From Ptychodera flava (lineage: Eukaryota > Hemichordata > Enteropneusta > Ptychoderidae): DNA of 64,000 nt. The DNA lies in the NCBI RefSeq assembly GCF_041260155.1, contig NC_091944.1:14609772-14673771 (forward strand), read 5' to 3'. Positions within the stretch are counted from its first letter, which is position 1; the number at the start of each line of letters is the position of its first letter. The notes below the pieces were generated by a model that had not been told where the DNA came from, searched no databases, and saw only the letters and a program-made list of their open reading frames with translations. Shown piece after piece: positions 25,701 to 37,066 of this stretch. Position numbers and translations under genes: made by a program.

Positions 25701-25975
25701 ACACTTTCTCGTGTAATGTAAATGCTATTCTTGAATTGTAAGGTTCTAGTTTATTTGGCAGAATAAGGAATTATTGCAAAACAAATTTACTTTTCACATT
25801 TCTGTTTTATTTGTCAGGATGGATTCGTGATAAGTACGGAGTTTATGACATTGCGTATTGGACTGTTGGACTTGTGTTAATGTTGACATCAGCTGTGGTG
25901 TTTGCACTGCCCTCTATTGACCGGTCTCTTCAACGAGGTTGCTTTAGTAAGGCGCAAAGAGAAATCGAAGAATGA
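8474..25975 (+). CDS. SLC16/MCT-like transporter, gene B (complete, six exons)
   Basis: Exons: 8474-8642, 10223-10408, 21410-21957, 22952-23156, 24473-24637, 25818-25975; 476 codons plus stop; all introns GT-AG, phases 1,1,0,1,1. The product is a 12-TM SLC16 (monocarboxylate transporter) family carrier of typical length. Seen: DGGWGW at residues 13-18 before TM1; YFKRKLMIALGLAFAGSGAG at 136-155 (TM5 signature); an acidic Ser/Glu-rich cytosolic loop (about 190-265) between TM6 and TM7; TM8 with arginine R330. The MCT1 residues Lys38 and Asp309 correspond to Tyr36 and Gln326, so classical H+/lactate symport is doubtful. The start ATG (aggATGt) is chosen because C and D start at the same residue; an in-frame ATG at 8402 would add 24 residues. 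Substrate unknown. Confidence 0.9.
8643..10079. other. Gene B intron 1, unannotated part
   Basis: No gene or clear repeat seen. AT-rich, with a short direct duplication near 8955-9000 (GTAGAGTATGCATTTGCTG twice). Confidence 0.5.
10080..10172 (+). repeat. tRNA-like (SINE-type) sequence, copy 1
   Basis: GGGGATTTGGCCGAGCGG resembles the acceptor/D-arm (A box) of class II Leu/Ser tRNAs, and GAGTTCGAACCC resembles a B box 55 nt later. The acceptor and T stems do not pair properly, so this is not a functional tRNA. A second copy at 38275 is part of a mobile insertion. It lies 50 bp before gene B exon 2. Confidence 0.6.
10223..10408 (+). CDS. Gene B exon 2
   Basis: 186 nt encoding TM2-TM3: SWISLIFIFCFAMSSS..., then ARKLGHRKTIMIAG (the basic RKxGxR/K cytosolic turn between TM2 and TM3 of MFS carriers), then GILGSSFATELYHLYITYGIVTG. 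Acceptor ttatcag, donor gtaagt. Confidence 0.92.
10551..11100. mobile_element. GGGAGCGTTCAGTTATTAT repeat with GACCCCC modules and (TG)n
   Basis: Starts GGGAGCGTTCAGTTATTAT. It contains poly-C GACCCCC modules, a (TG)n tract (10756-10798) and two diverged ~180-bp units with TTTGGAATTTCACC.AAATGT and TTCACTATACAT. The same unit plus an inverted GGGAGCATTCAGTTATTAT end occurs at 17860-18070, so these are ends of one dispersed family. Confidence 0.5.
10756..10798. repeat. (TG)n microsatellite
   Basis: About 21 TG units within the preceding repeat. Confidence 0.95.
11792..12033 (+). mobile_element. Short Helentron-like element (minimal copy)
   Basis: The 5' end AGTCTCCACGGAC resembles the 5' end of the gene C intron element (42650). 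The 3' end has the complementary GAGGGGACT, then ATG, then a 6-bp hairpin TCATTG-A-CAATGA, then the terminus. The inverted repeat is terminal on the left but about 22 bp in from the right end. It carries the GTCATGTCCGTCCGTCCG head module. No coding capacity; about 240 bp. Confidence 0.6.
12171..12300. repeat. Palindrome plus (TGTA)n head of satellite-B element
   Basis: A self-complementary ACTATAGACTATAGTCTATAG stretch near 12173-12196, then a TGTA tract (12229-12273), then GTCCGTTTGTGAGGCGTCCG. The same order (hairpin, TGTA tract, GTCCGTC) occurs at 27776 and 45007. Confidence 0.6.
12300..13730. repeat. Decayed satellite B
   Basis: Scattered monomer pieces with TGGTCAGACAGCTTTGATATTTGGT, GTCCCTAGGGATGACC, GATGAAATATGCAAAT and TTTGTCATTTTTGGTCAAA at 12440-12600 and 13400-13660, separated by unrecognised AT-rich sequence. 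Confidence 0.55.
13730..14860. repeat. Octamer satellite array 2
   Basis: At least seven monomers. ATTTGCAT boxes begin at 13840, 13987, 14129, 14267, 14415 and 14560, with a decayed one at 14704. Spacing is 138-148 bp. Each monomer also has TAATGAACTTTCCTAATTAG, ATCAAATTTGATGAAAC and TTGGTACAGATGTTGATC blocks. It lies within gene B intron 2. Confidence 0.85.
14900..15030. repeat. GACCCTCCCCCA triplicated low-complexity unit
   Basis: Three consecutive units of TGACCCTCCCCCAAA..AAATT with ~35-bp spacing. Similar poly-C modules lie at 5450-6130 and 10640-10690. Confidence 0.6.
15030..15885. other. Gene B intron 2, no recognised feature
   Basis: AT-rich intronic sequence without a supported feature. 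Confidence 0.4.
15886..16230. mobile_element. TTAA-flanked MITE (AGGGACAAAG ends)
   Basis: TTAA at 15886-15889 and 16227-16230 flank a 337-bp body whose ends are inverted over about 110 bp (AGGGACAAAGT..TTTTTGACA). The TTAA duplication fits the piggyBac or Kolobok superfamilies. No coding capacity. Confidence 0.75.
16231..17136. other. Gene B intron 2, no recognised feature
   Basis: No exon, RNA or repeat boundary supported. A reverse-strand open frame at 16157-16543 overlaps the MITE and has no domain. Confidence 0.4.
17145..17248. mobile_element. Palindromic hAT-like MITE, copy 1
   Basis: Arms AGCTCTGCATGGCAGGGC ... GCCCTGCCATGCAAAGATAG with GTGTGTTACYGGCG inside. Flanked by an 8-bp direct repeat GAGCTACC (17137-17144 and 17249-17256), the target-site length of hAT elements. 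A second copy is at 40193-40339. Confidence 0.75.
17625..17679. repeat. 55-bp perfect palindrome
   Basis: 26-bp arms GGCCATTAAATAAGTC..., a 3-base centre, then the exact complement. Could extrude as a cruciform, or be a minimal MITE. Confidence 0.85.
17813..17843 (+). mobile_element. Helentron-like 3' end, solo
   Basis: GTGGGGACT, GTG, hairpin TCATC-AAC-GATGA, then CTTGTC. It matches the right end at 50319-50349, with a compensatory T-A to C-G change in the stem. Confidence 0.6.
17860..18070. mobile_element. GGGAGCATTCAGTTATTAT repeat end
   Basis: Diverged copy of the unit at 10810-11060 (AATCTGTGTATTTATAGA.., GGAATTTCACTG, TTCACTATACAT), ending in the inverted form of the GGGAGCRTTCAGTTATTAT terminus at 18045-18070. 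Confidence 0.5.
18268..19302. mobile_element. 1-kb foldback element
   Basis: Two arms of about 435 bp (about 18270-18708 and 18864-19302) are near-perfect inverted copies around a ~155-bp unique centre. The arms contain AGCTGTGGGTCCATAGCTGTGG, GACGTACTGCAGGGATCC and GCGCAAACTTAG. No transposase. A 154-aa reverse-strand frame (19163-19627) runs out of the right arm and is not credible. Confidence 0.85.
19303..20517. other. Gene B intron 2, no recognised feature
   Basis: AT-rich, no supported element boundary. Confidence 0.4.
20518..21240 (-). pseudogene. Dead retroelement reverse-transcriptase fragment
   Basis: The reverse strand reads 209 codons with the conserved C-terminal half of an invertebrate retroelement RT: ...SASYLDIFFEFDSDGHL, YDKRDDFNFSIINFP, VYISQLIQYARACSAYGDF, and a C-terminal FLGRYHKLV block. 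The catalytic [YF]xDD box is altered to HIDYVMS, so the second aspartate is lost. Upstream (to about 21240) INNIFLDFGGHIFQQ continues in another frame, showing a frameshift. The family is not assigned with confidence; the YDKRDDFNF-type RT is widespread in marine invertebrates. Inserted in gene B intron 2, just before exon 3. Confidence 0.7.
21410..21957 (+). CDS. Gene B exon 3
   Basis: 548 nt encoding TM4-TM6, the large cytosolic loop and TM7. Contains the TM5 MCT signature YFKRKLMIALGLAFAGSGAG, QFLVETYGWRGALIILSAF (TM6 entry), an acidic loop (DSKLDSSDECFHD, VVEEEKKKED) and FGVPLLKKPIFRCLIF leading into TM7. Acceptor ctccacag, donor gtaagt at 21958. Ends in phase 0 after ...MHV. Confidence 0.93.
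21958..22951. other. Gene B intron 3
   Basis: No recognised feature. AT-rich, acceptor tttttctgtag. Confidence 0.6.
22952..23156 (+). CDS. Gene B exon 4
   Basis: 205 nt: VRRARDFGIGDTQSAYLPAV then TM8 (GLIQLIGRPLVGAIG) and TM9 (LVGAALALCGALTVVSTY). Arg330 is kept. The position of the acidic partner in MCT1 is Gln326. Donor gtgagt. Confidence 0.92.
23340..24160. repeat. Satellite B array in gene B intron 4
   Basis: Five diverged monomers of about 141-151 bp, anchored by AGCTTTAATATTTGGTA (23491, 23642, 23792, 23933), with GTTCCTAGGGATGATC, TGATGAAATATGCAAAT and CAATTTTTGTCATTTTTGGTC blocks. Confidence 0.75.
24473..24637 (+). CDS. Gene B exon 5
   Basis: 165 nt encoding TM10-TM11: AQLLYAGIVGLCIGGYFVGLPLTVTQFLG, HENIGLGTSVLVQ, ILGIVSLASGPFAG. 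The glycine-rich GLCIGG..G motif is typical of MFS TM10. Acceptor attattag, donor gtatga. Confidence 0.9.
24638..25817. other. Gene B intron 5
   Basis: No inserted element recognised. Parts resemble gene A intron 5 (window start), indicating shared ancestry of the duplicated introns. Confidence 0.6.
25818..25975 (+). CDS. Gene B exon 6 (terminal)
   Basis: GWIRDKYGVYDIAYWTVG, TM12, ALPSIDRSLQRGCF tail, TGA at 25973-25975. Acceptor tttgtcag. Confidence 0.93.
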
Positions 25976-26347
25976 ATCACAGGATTCTGCAAGCACTACA
26001 TTGATGTTTTCCCTACGAAAAATTACCATTTTTTATTATCAAACTTTTTCATCGCACAAACTTGAACTGTGTCAGTGAAAGCCAACAACTATAATCCCCT
26101 ACTAGCCCTCTATAGTTTTCAAAGAAAACGGTCTATATTTGTCAATATGCTGCATCTGTCGTGGCTACTGATCACCATATGGTGGATTACCACCTTCATT
26201 AATCAACCAATCAAATTATTGTATGCATCAGGTCTTTTCATATGGGCTCAGTTCAATTGATATGCAGGAAACAACAGTTATTTTGTATCAAGATTGAAGT
26301 AAAATCTTTTAAAAACCTACATATTCAAATTGTAAGAGTGTTTAAAG

Positions 26348-28640
<2,293 letters not shown>

Positions 28641-29900
28641 TATATTTTAGGTAAATTTTCTCAGTTTGTGACCTTACATGACCTACACCAACCAGGATAT
28701 GTTGTGAGACAATTTTGAAGGCTGTGAACATAATTTTGTCATATTTGGTATCAATTTGTAGGAAACTTTGATCCAGAAAACAAAGCTGAGGTGATTTTTT
28801 TCATTTTGGACCAATTTTTGCAACTTTTCTATGTAAGACATACAAGAACTGATGAGAAATTTGGATCCAGGATAATTCCAGATGTTGTAATCACTGCCCA
28901 CAGTTGAAGGCATTTCACTATCTGTAACTACCTTAAGTGCTGTTTACATTAGAATGATAACACTCATGACATTAATTAAAAAATCTCCGAGGTTGTAAAT
29001 GTACTTCCTGTCATTTGGTCTTATGTAATACCAAGGGTTGGAACATTTGATATTCAGGAGGGGGGTAGGGTCTAGAAGATTGATGATGTAGCATTACTTT
29101 TTTACCAGATCCCTTGTGCATTTTTTGCCCACTCCCACCTTTTCTTTTTATCAAGCCTTCTCTGTTTTTTGTTGTTGACATTTGCTTATGTATTTAGGAT
29201 CTGCTTCTCCCATTGCTATAGAAGTTGATATGCATGTTCCTAAAGATGACCTCCAGTACCTAAGTTGGATACCTTATTTGCTTTTGTCATTCTTGTTTTT
29301 CCTGGTTTAAATATTTCTTGAATGGATCAATTCAAACCGAATGTGAGCACATAGTGTCCTTGACGGTATTTTTCCCGTTTTGGGTCAAAAAATCTCTGAA
29401 ATTGCTGGTCCCACTGCTTTGAAATGATTTATTTCATTTTTGTTCAAATTGTTAAAAACCTGCAATATTGTATTGTGGACGATTTTTGCTGTTTTTGGTC
29501 AAAAAAGTGTGAAATATCTCATTCTTGAATTTTCTTGTCAACTTGTAAAAACTTGAGAACCGCTGCACGTTTCACCTTTTTTTGTGTGTGCATGTGCTTG
29601 TTCGAATGTATGGAATTTATTCAATGAAGTCATCATCTACGAAAAGTGTGCTAAGGAGCAAAAGTGTTAACCTGGTGAAAATCTTAATAACTGAGAGTCC
29701 AAATTTTATATGTTGGTGATGATTTTTACAATAAACACAACCAAAGACCTCTAAGCCAGTAATAAGTTGTTTCTGAAATATTACTGCTCGGTGAATCACA
29801 AAATATGGTTTACATAAATTCCATGCAATACAATATTACAAGAGGACACGTTTACTTTTTATGGTAGATTGTACCGTTTATTTTGATGTACCAGGCTGCA
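28641..29900. other. Intergenic, decayed satellite B traces
   Basis: Scattered TTTTTGGTCAAAAAA and GAACCGCTGCACGTTTCA pieces at 29200-29600. Otherwise nothing recognised. Confidence 0.4.
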
Positions 29901-29905
29901 TGGTG

Positions 29906-29943
<38 letters not shown>
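29906..29943. repeat. (TG)n microsatellite
   Basis: About 19 GT units. Confidence 0.95.
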
Positions 29944-29944
<1 letters not shown>

Positions 29945-31189
29945 GCAATAGTTGCCAATCACTCCGTATTTGATGGATGGCGAATCAAATGTATTCAGTG
30001 ACAGATGCTCTTGACAATATGAATATTACAAGGTAAAACCTGTAGATGTTATTAAATATTTTACGTACACTCGTTCAGGCCTGCCACATCGAACCAAATG
30101 TGTGCAAAGTGTCATTAACGTTATTTTCCCGCAATATATAGTTTCGTAAAAAACTTGGCAAATGACCACGCTGTATTGGCACGTATTTTATGTTTCTAAA
30201 CGATGTTGAGCGAGGCTCTAAATAACGGAGCCTCTGAAAATAACGATGACCCTTTCAGTAACTCATATGAAAATATATTCACATAACGGTGCTTTACCTG
30301 TTTACAAGTTGTGTACATGTTGCCTCAACATGTACACATTATTAAAAAAACAGTTAAACTGATATTCAGTGATTCTTGCTTTTGATGTACCGATTTTTTC
30401 AAGAAAGACGGTGTAATTCTTTACAATGAAATTTATGCATGGACCACATAGCAACTAAGATAATATGATTCACCTCACCAGACAATCTTTCATTAATCTT
30501 GATTCCACACAAAATTTTGCCAAGCTCAAGTTAAATGTGAACCATACAGCCGCTTTACACTGTGCCATTTCCTACAATTCCTGATACTTCTTTGGCAATG
30601 ACCCATTCAAAATAGCGAAGACAAGTCACAATACTTCCAAAAGGGTCATCTCTTGTTTTCCAAAGCTTTTATTTATGTATCTCTTATGCAAGCATTTCCA
30701 GTGGAATTCTCTTAATTTGTTCTCATTTTGTAAGTCTATGAATCTACGAAAATCCAAATGCGCTTCCATTCGATCTTTCTTCTGAACTCACTTGCCAGCT
30801 AGTTTAAAAACGTTTTTTATATAAATTAGCTTGGCAAATTTATGACACAGGAACAGGCGATATTGGCTAATAGCCTCTAAGTAATTGATTCGCATGATAT
30901 TGAACAAGAACCCTTTTGTACGAAAATGTTACCGGAGCCTTCAATATGCCGAGTGTGAAGAGCTATGTCGTTTTATCGTCTGCAGTCATATCAGTTATAC
31001 TAGTCAAACATATTTTTGATCAGAATCTTTAGAGCCGGGAAAGGATTTTTATAAATTCAGTCCCTGCATTAAAAATAAACCATTCCTCAGGCTAGTAGAG
31101 GACTGTTAATATTTAGGCAATCTCAAAAACCGTGCACCGATAATTGTGGACAGACAAATATACATGAATACCGTGATGGTCCTGTGCAA
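29944..31189. other. Intergenic interval B-C, no recognised feature
   Basis: No exon, RNA or repeat boundary supported. Confidence 0.4.
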
Positions 31190-31560
31190 TAGCGATACTC
31201 GAAAGCATCGACAACATTCACCCTTCATAATCAGTTGAGTATTTGGATAAAAAGATCCTCAATTCATTGGTCATGAGAGTTCCTGCTGCAGGAGGTTCGC
31301 AACACATTTGCACGATGTACTAACAGTAATTTTTCACAAATTACTTGCTGACTGACTGGAAGTCCCGCCGATTTATGATAACTGCCAGGAATTAATATTT
31401 AGCCCTTTCTATTAGACAACTCAAAAAATGTTATGCCAATACACATCGTCGCATCAGTTTTCAAAAAAGACTGGCAAGAAACAAACCATCTTTGCCTGTT
31501 CTTTATAAAATATGCCATTTTAGATATTGTCCAATCAGAACGGCTGTTTCTTCGGCTTAA
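31190..31560 (+). repeat. Extra copy of the gene C/D upstream region
   Basis: Resembles 60230-60580 upstream of gene D: TAATCAGTTGAGTATTTGG, ATTGGTCATGAGAGTTC, GACATCGTCGCATTAGTTTTC-like block, and the TTTTAGATATTGTCCAATCAG block with CCAAT at 31531. A third, partial copy starts at 32168, so this flank of gene C carries a local duplication. Confidence 0.65.
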
Positions 31561-31639
31561 AGACTCTTCCAGGTCAAGGCCGCGACTACCAGGTGCCGCC
31601 AACCAAGCTGTTCGTGCAAAAAAGGTGTTCGTGTGAAGT

Positions 31640-32070
31640 TTTTCAGCGGGCGGGCGGGGAGAAAAAAATCTATATTTACTGTGGGCGGGGAAGAAATTTC
31701 AAAATTTTCAGTGGGCGGGGAGAAAAATTTTGACAGTGGGCACCGGAAGATACGTAGAGGGAGGGGAAAGCGGCATGGTTGATAGAACTTGAGGAGAGAT
31801 TTAGCGCCTAAACTTAGAAGGGGAGCAATGTTCCAAGCTATACTGCCAGCTGCTCCCACGGTTTTCGTTGATCTGGGTTGCCTAGTAGGTATCTAGTTGG
31901 CAATGGGAAATTTCAGTAGTGGGGAGAGGGCAGAGGGGAGCTTGAAATGTTGTGGGGAGTGGGGAGCGGGCAGACTATAGATACTGGAGGGCAGCGGGCA
32001 TCAAAATTCAGTGGGAGGGCATATTTTCCGTGTATGCCAGTGGGAGGGCAGTTACGAACAGCTCTACTTT
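31640..32070. repeat. G-rich low-complexity interval
   Basis: Repeated GGGCGGGGAGAAA and GGGGAGxGGGCAG units. No coding or transposon signature. It sits between the duplicated pieces of the gene C upstream region. Confidence 0.5.
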
Positions 32071-32167
32071 CCCCTCCAAATTTTGGAGCAAGGTCAAAAA
32101 TACGAAAAATCGGTAGCCTATATCAGCCTTCAAAACGTTTTGTGATGATTTTGCGAAATTCATGAAA

Positions 32168-32290
32168 AATTAATAATTATCCCTTTTTCAGACAACTCAC
32201 AACATTTTATGTCTATAGACATCGTCGCATTAGTTTTCAAAAAGACGTGCGACAAACAAACCATCTTTACCTGCCCTTTGTAAAAATGGC
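32168..32290 (+). repeat. Partial copy of gene C/D upstream region, left of LINE
   Basis: Matches 60420-60540 (TTAATAATTATCCCTTTTTC, GACATCGTCGCATTAG, TGCCCTTTGTAAA). The match stops where the LINE tail (ATAATAATAATAA) begins and resumes at 39690, so the two together mark the LINE insertion site. Confidence 0.75.
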
Positions 32291-32975
32291 GTTATAATAA
32301 TAATAATAACAATATTTTTATTGCTTGCTTGTAAATATAGGATTTACATCACATTTGTGGCAATAAAAGTGTGATACAAAAATAAGTTAAAATTTTCTTC
32401 AATAAAGATAAAGTATTACAGTATAATAATAGTAGCTAAAAATAAATATAACTAGGTATATCTTTGTTTATATAAAGTAAAAATATAATCTGCAAGTTGT
32501 TCATTAAAAGATAACTCTTGTTTTGTTAGTAGAGAAATAAGCTGATTTTCAGTATCGTCGTTTGGGAAATTGATTTTACTGAAAAAGTACTTTCTTTGGA
32601 CTTTGTATTTCTGACAGACTAATAAAAAGTGTGTTTCATCTTCCATACTGTTGGTGTTACACTGATTGCAGTATCTTTCAGTAATTGAGGTTTTTGGAAC
32701 AGTGTGTCTCCCTTTTTCAATTGCTAGATCATGATTGCTAATGCGAAGTTTGGTGAGCAATTTTCTTTTCTCACCTTGCAACTGTGTTAAGTAGGGTTCT
32801 AATCTAAAATTACGTTTTATTTTGGCATACATTCTTAGTTTACTATTTTTATCAGTGATCAACTTTTTCAAAAGACTTCATAATTGTTTGTTAAATTTGT
32901 TTTCATTAAACCAGTTATAACTTTGTGGTGTTAAGTGATGGAGCTTTATCAAGGAGAAAGTCCATTCATTTATGC
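32291..32975 (-). pseudogene. LINE 1, 3' part (ORF2 C-terminus and tail)
   Basis: The reverse strand encodes the C-terminal region of a non-LTR retrotransposon ORF2, including a zinc-binding-like C-x2-C..H-x4-C pattern (YCNQCNTNSMEDETHFLLVC) in the 139-codon frame 32452-32871. The element ends in a (TTA)n tail at 32296-32310. INEWTFSLIKLHHLT upstream continues to 32971, where the TIR transposon interrupts it. Confidence 0.8.
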
Positions 32976-35900
32976 CGTTCATACACAGGCCATTGAAACG
33001 TCTCTGAAACGGTTCTGGGCCAATACTGACACAGAAAGTTATGTGTGGACACTCCGAAGTGGTTCTGAAGCGTTTCAGATTTGAGACGGTTTAGTCAGCC
33101 CGACCAGAGCCGTTGTAGGGATTAACTCTATCCGCAAATCGCTGTGTGGACAGACTGAGCCGCTTCAGAAGCGTTTCAAACGCCCTCACGCGACAGGTAT
33201 TTGTAACATAAAACAAACAACAACCAATATACAATATTCACTTTCGCCATGGCTGCCGAACACAGTACTACATCTCGCGGTATACTGGTCCGACGAAGAG
33301 ATAAGCTTGCTACCAAAAACCCTATCATTCGACCAGACAAAATTCATTACGATTTGAAAAACGTCAAATTAATAGGAAATTAAAACTGCCGAAATAATTT
33401 AGTGGTTGAATTTAATTTGGAACGACGAGGATGAAATTTAAGCGAGACATTTTTGCCATGTTGAGACTGCTTCAAAGCATGGACTGTGAAATTTTGTGAG
33501 GTCGACAAATTTCGTAACAAAAAAACCTCAAACGCACGTTGGTGTCACATCAAAATCAAATTTGCCGCGATTACAAACGAAACAATCTGTGAGACTGCCA
33601 CCGGCCGCTCGACGGACGACACGTAAGTTGACATCGTGTGCCAGCCCTTGGAAATATATTGTAACGCCTTGACAGGCAGATGAGATAGTCTTAAAGCGTT
33701 TGATGCATTGAAAGTTTGTAAAAATAATAAAAAATGACATCACCGATCATAAGAAACGTGGTGTTGAAGATAATAGTTTTTAAAAGAAGACTATGACGAC
33801 CATATTTCTGTAAGTATTATCTAACTTTAGAAAACCAACATCTGAAGATTTACTTCCACCAACACTTTTGGATTTGTTCCACTCTTTATTATAAGATTAG
33901 TCGAATTTCTGGAAAGTAGGTGTACATTTTCGATGTCTGTGTATCGTCTACACCGAAGTCATATCCGAAAGAGTATAATCAGTTATCGACCGCGTAAACC
34001 TCTCTCTCCCCTCTCTCTCTCCGGCATTTCAATGTTTTATATTGTCGACATTTATATATCAGTCTGAAGTTTCAGGTCACTGCTCATTGCAAGTAGTTGA
34101 TGTCAATTTTTCCGTATCGGGCATGGTCTCTATCGTCACTCTAATTGTTAGTGTTTTCCTGTTATATTCCATATCAAACTCAAAACACAACGTGAACAAC
34201 GCTCATAATATATTGCATATTTCGTATCGAAAACCGGTAAAGTTCGTAACTGGTGACATGTCACGCCCTGGAGAAAGTTCATCACCATCGATCGAATTTC
34301 CGTGGCGCTTTTGCTTCCAAATAGACATATTGAAATGCACAGGGAACTTCGCGGTATGGCAATTATATGAACCTTACCTTGAAGAAAGTCTGTGACTTTA
34401 AACTGGCCTTACAACCAACAATAAACATGGCGGAGCAATGATACCGATTTCAGAGACTTCGATTTTTTTTTTCATTGCGACCTCGACCGCTGGTGAGAGC
34501 GAGTCGTCTATTTTTTTCCCACTGGCTAGTTGGCTTTGAATTTTCAATTGCCATCTTGCGCTAAGTTAAAGCTAAAAACAAGACGGGCGTTCTCTGTAAA
34601 TCAATAAGCCTTTTGAATATGAAAAAATCGGACATCTGAACCTCAACACGCAGCTTGAAAGTTGTTCTCCGAATCAGGAAAGGGACATGGGCCCGGGACA
34701 TCGGTGAGGCCGGATTTCACGTAGTAGCTATGGAAACCGACGGCTCTGTCTATGGTTCGTTGTAAGAAACCATGCGATGTACGCTCCCTTGGGCCGTGGA
34801 ATTTCGCCGTATCGCCTCTACAGACTACACCGTCTATTACCTAACCATGCTATTAAACGATCACACGATAGTTCAGTAACATATATCTTCATTAATCTAC
34901 CGATCATCCACCGTCGAACACTTCGAAAACAATGGTCACGGATTCAAGGACGTTCACAAGAAGAAATTATCAATAAGTGGCGCGCAGAATTATTTTTACT
35001 GGTTTTGAGAGCTTCTAAAATAACTTGTAATCTGTATATCTTCACACATCGAACCGATATTGTATACCTATCACCGTCGAGAACCGATATTGTATACCTA
35101 TCACCGTCGAAGTTTATGTCTTTCACTGTAGAGTTCTTTTTATCCAAAACACATATTCAGAAGAGTCCCACAGAGCAGTCAAATGAAAGGATAATTGCTT
35201 CAAGCGAATGAAATTGCACGAAAGAATGAAAATCAACAGCACACCATGGACGTGATTTAAAACAATAGAGCTTGTGAATAGGACTATTTGAGTAAAAAGT
35301 GCCGTTTTTCTCGCAATTTTAGCAACTGTAACGACCCTTTATTCTTTAATACCTTTCCATAATTGAATTAAACTAGGTTTAGGGCTTATACACACAGTGT
35401 ACACTGATGTACAGAGCTTTAAAAAGTATTCTGCTGGTAACGAACAGGGGTTTACACTCTAATGGGCGCAGTAAAACAATGGTCACGTCCATAGATTCAA
35501 GGACGTTCACGGGGAGACACGATGGCAAATAGTGCAGTGTCGTAAAATTGCTTAGACTAGTTTTAAGAACCGTACAATATCTGGTCATCGGTGTACCGCT
35601 ACCTGTGAATCGAAACGACAAGTGTAGACCTATAGCTTCGAAATTTTATGGGAGAGACACCACGACTGAGACCGACAGTAGCATATAACAAACTATTCCC
35701 AATTGTGCGTCGTGTTTAATACAGACATCTCTGTAGGTGATTCTGGTTTCTCTTGAATCAAAAGTCCGACATTGACAAAATTGACATAAAATAAGTCCGA
35801 AAAGTTATGTTTTATTCAACTAACTGATTCATCTCCTTTGATATCCCCTATTAGCTACATGTAAACAGTCCGGAAAGACTGACATCGATGTCTCCCGGGC

Positions 35901-37066
35901 CCCCATTTCTTCACCGTTTTGCAAAACATCTCATCAGCCGGACGCATGGGCAATATCTTTGTACGTTGGTCAAAACTAATGACAGTATAGGTCAGGATGT
36001 AACATCGGTCAAAGTAATATTGAATATGGAAGACGAAAATGCTTTCATTGATTGACAAAAATGAGAGGGAACGAGTCAGTAAATATCGAACCATAAAGGG
36101 GAGATCGAGACTGCCATCCCCCATGATTAATCAACTGGGGACAAAATATATATTTCGATCAGCAGACTTACACAACCAGAGACAGCATTTTATTCAGCTG
36201 TAAAATAAGTCACCGCCTTTCCTATAATAACACCCCGTTTGCGTTTCGATCTACTCTGCTCTGTCTCCAATCGGTATGGCCGTCCGGTTTCGCCTGCCGT
36301 ACTGACTGATACATGGTTATTTCTTCACATATTTTTTCATCGTTTGGCATAAAATACAGCATCTCTTTGGTGCACAAGGCAAATCACGTTTAGAAGGAAA
36401 GTCACAGGAGGTTAGGATATTATATACCGTAGGTGAAATTAGAATGGAATGTTGAAGATGAAAAGACTTTTATCAGTCGACAAAAATTGCCATAACCGAG
36501 AATTGAGATTGTCTATATGATTTATTAATTGGGAACAAAATATTCGATTGAGTCATTAAGTTTGTGTTTGATTCGTTTTAAAATGTGTTCCTACATTCTT
36601 ATCCGATTGCTTGTGTTAATAAAAATGTTTGTTTCGCCTCTGATATTTGTAGGGAAGTTTGGATTAGTGTGGACGGTAATGTTTTGTTTGTGTGAGGAAA
36701 GCTTATGGCGAGGCGAAACAAACATTTTTATTAACACAAACAATCGGATAAGAATGTAGGAACACAATTTAGAAACGAATAAAACACAACTCGACACAAA
36801 ACATTTTGGATAGTTCGGTGGGGAGCCTCTTTCACATTCTTTACAGCCAGTACGACGTCGTTCGTTTCAGCCATCTTGTTATGCAGTATGCTTGGCCATG
36901 CACACCTTTTGAACTCGAGAGGGCGCATTAAGACGTCTTAAATATCAAAACAATGGCTTAATTTTGTGAGTATGGACACGAGCGGACCCAAACTATTAAT
37001 CCCCTGTGTTTACAAATCACAAATAAAGTCGCTGAAACGTTTCAATTTTTGCCTGTATGAACGAAG
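32973..37066. mobile_element. 4.1-kb TIR DNA transposon inserted in LINE 1
   Basis: The left end (TGCCGTTCATACACAGGCCATTGAAACG) and the complement of the right end (CTTCGTTCATACAGGCAAAAATTGAAACG) match over about 30 bp, and TA lies outside both ends. The LINE 1 coding frame is broken exactly here and resumes on the other side. The interior has no intact transposase. Near 33265 a frame reads AVYWSDEEISLLPKT, resembling the start of a Myb/SANT-like domain seen in some transposon proteins (weak). Diverged internal duplications occur (34911 vs 35470; 36000 vs 36430). Confidence 0.7.
36561..36790. mobile_element. Hairpin MITE inside the TIR transposon
   Basis: About 78-bp inverted arms (GTGTTCCTACATTCTTATCC ... 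GTTTGTTTCGCC and complement) around a ~70-bp centre. Third level of nesting (MITE in transposon in LINE). Confidence 0.8.

Noticed and set aside
34042..34395. 117-codon frame as a host gene
   Set aside because: Lies inside the 4.1-kb TIR transposon and has no recognisable domain. A decayed transposon frame or chance is simpler.
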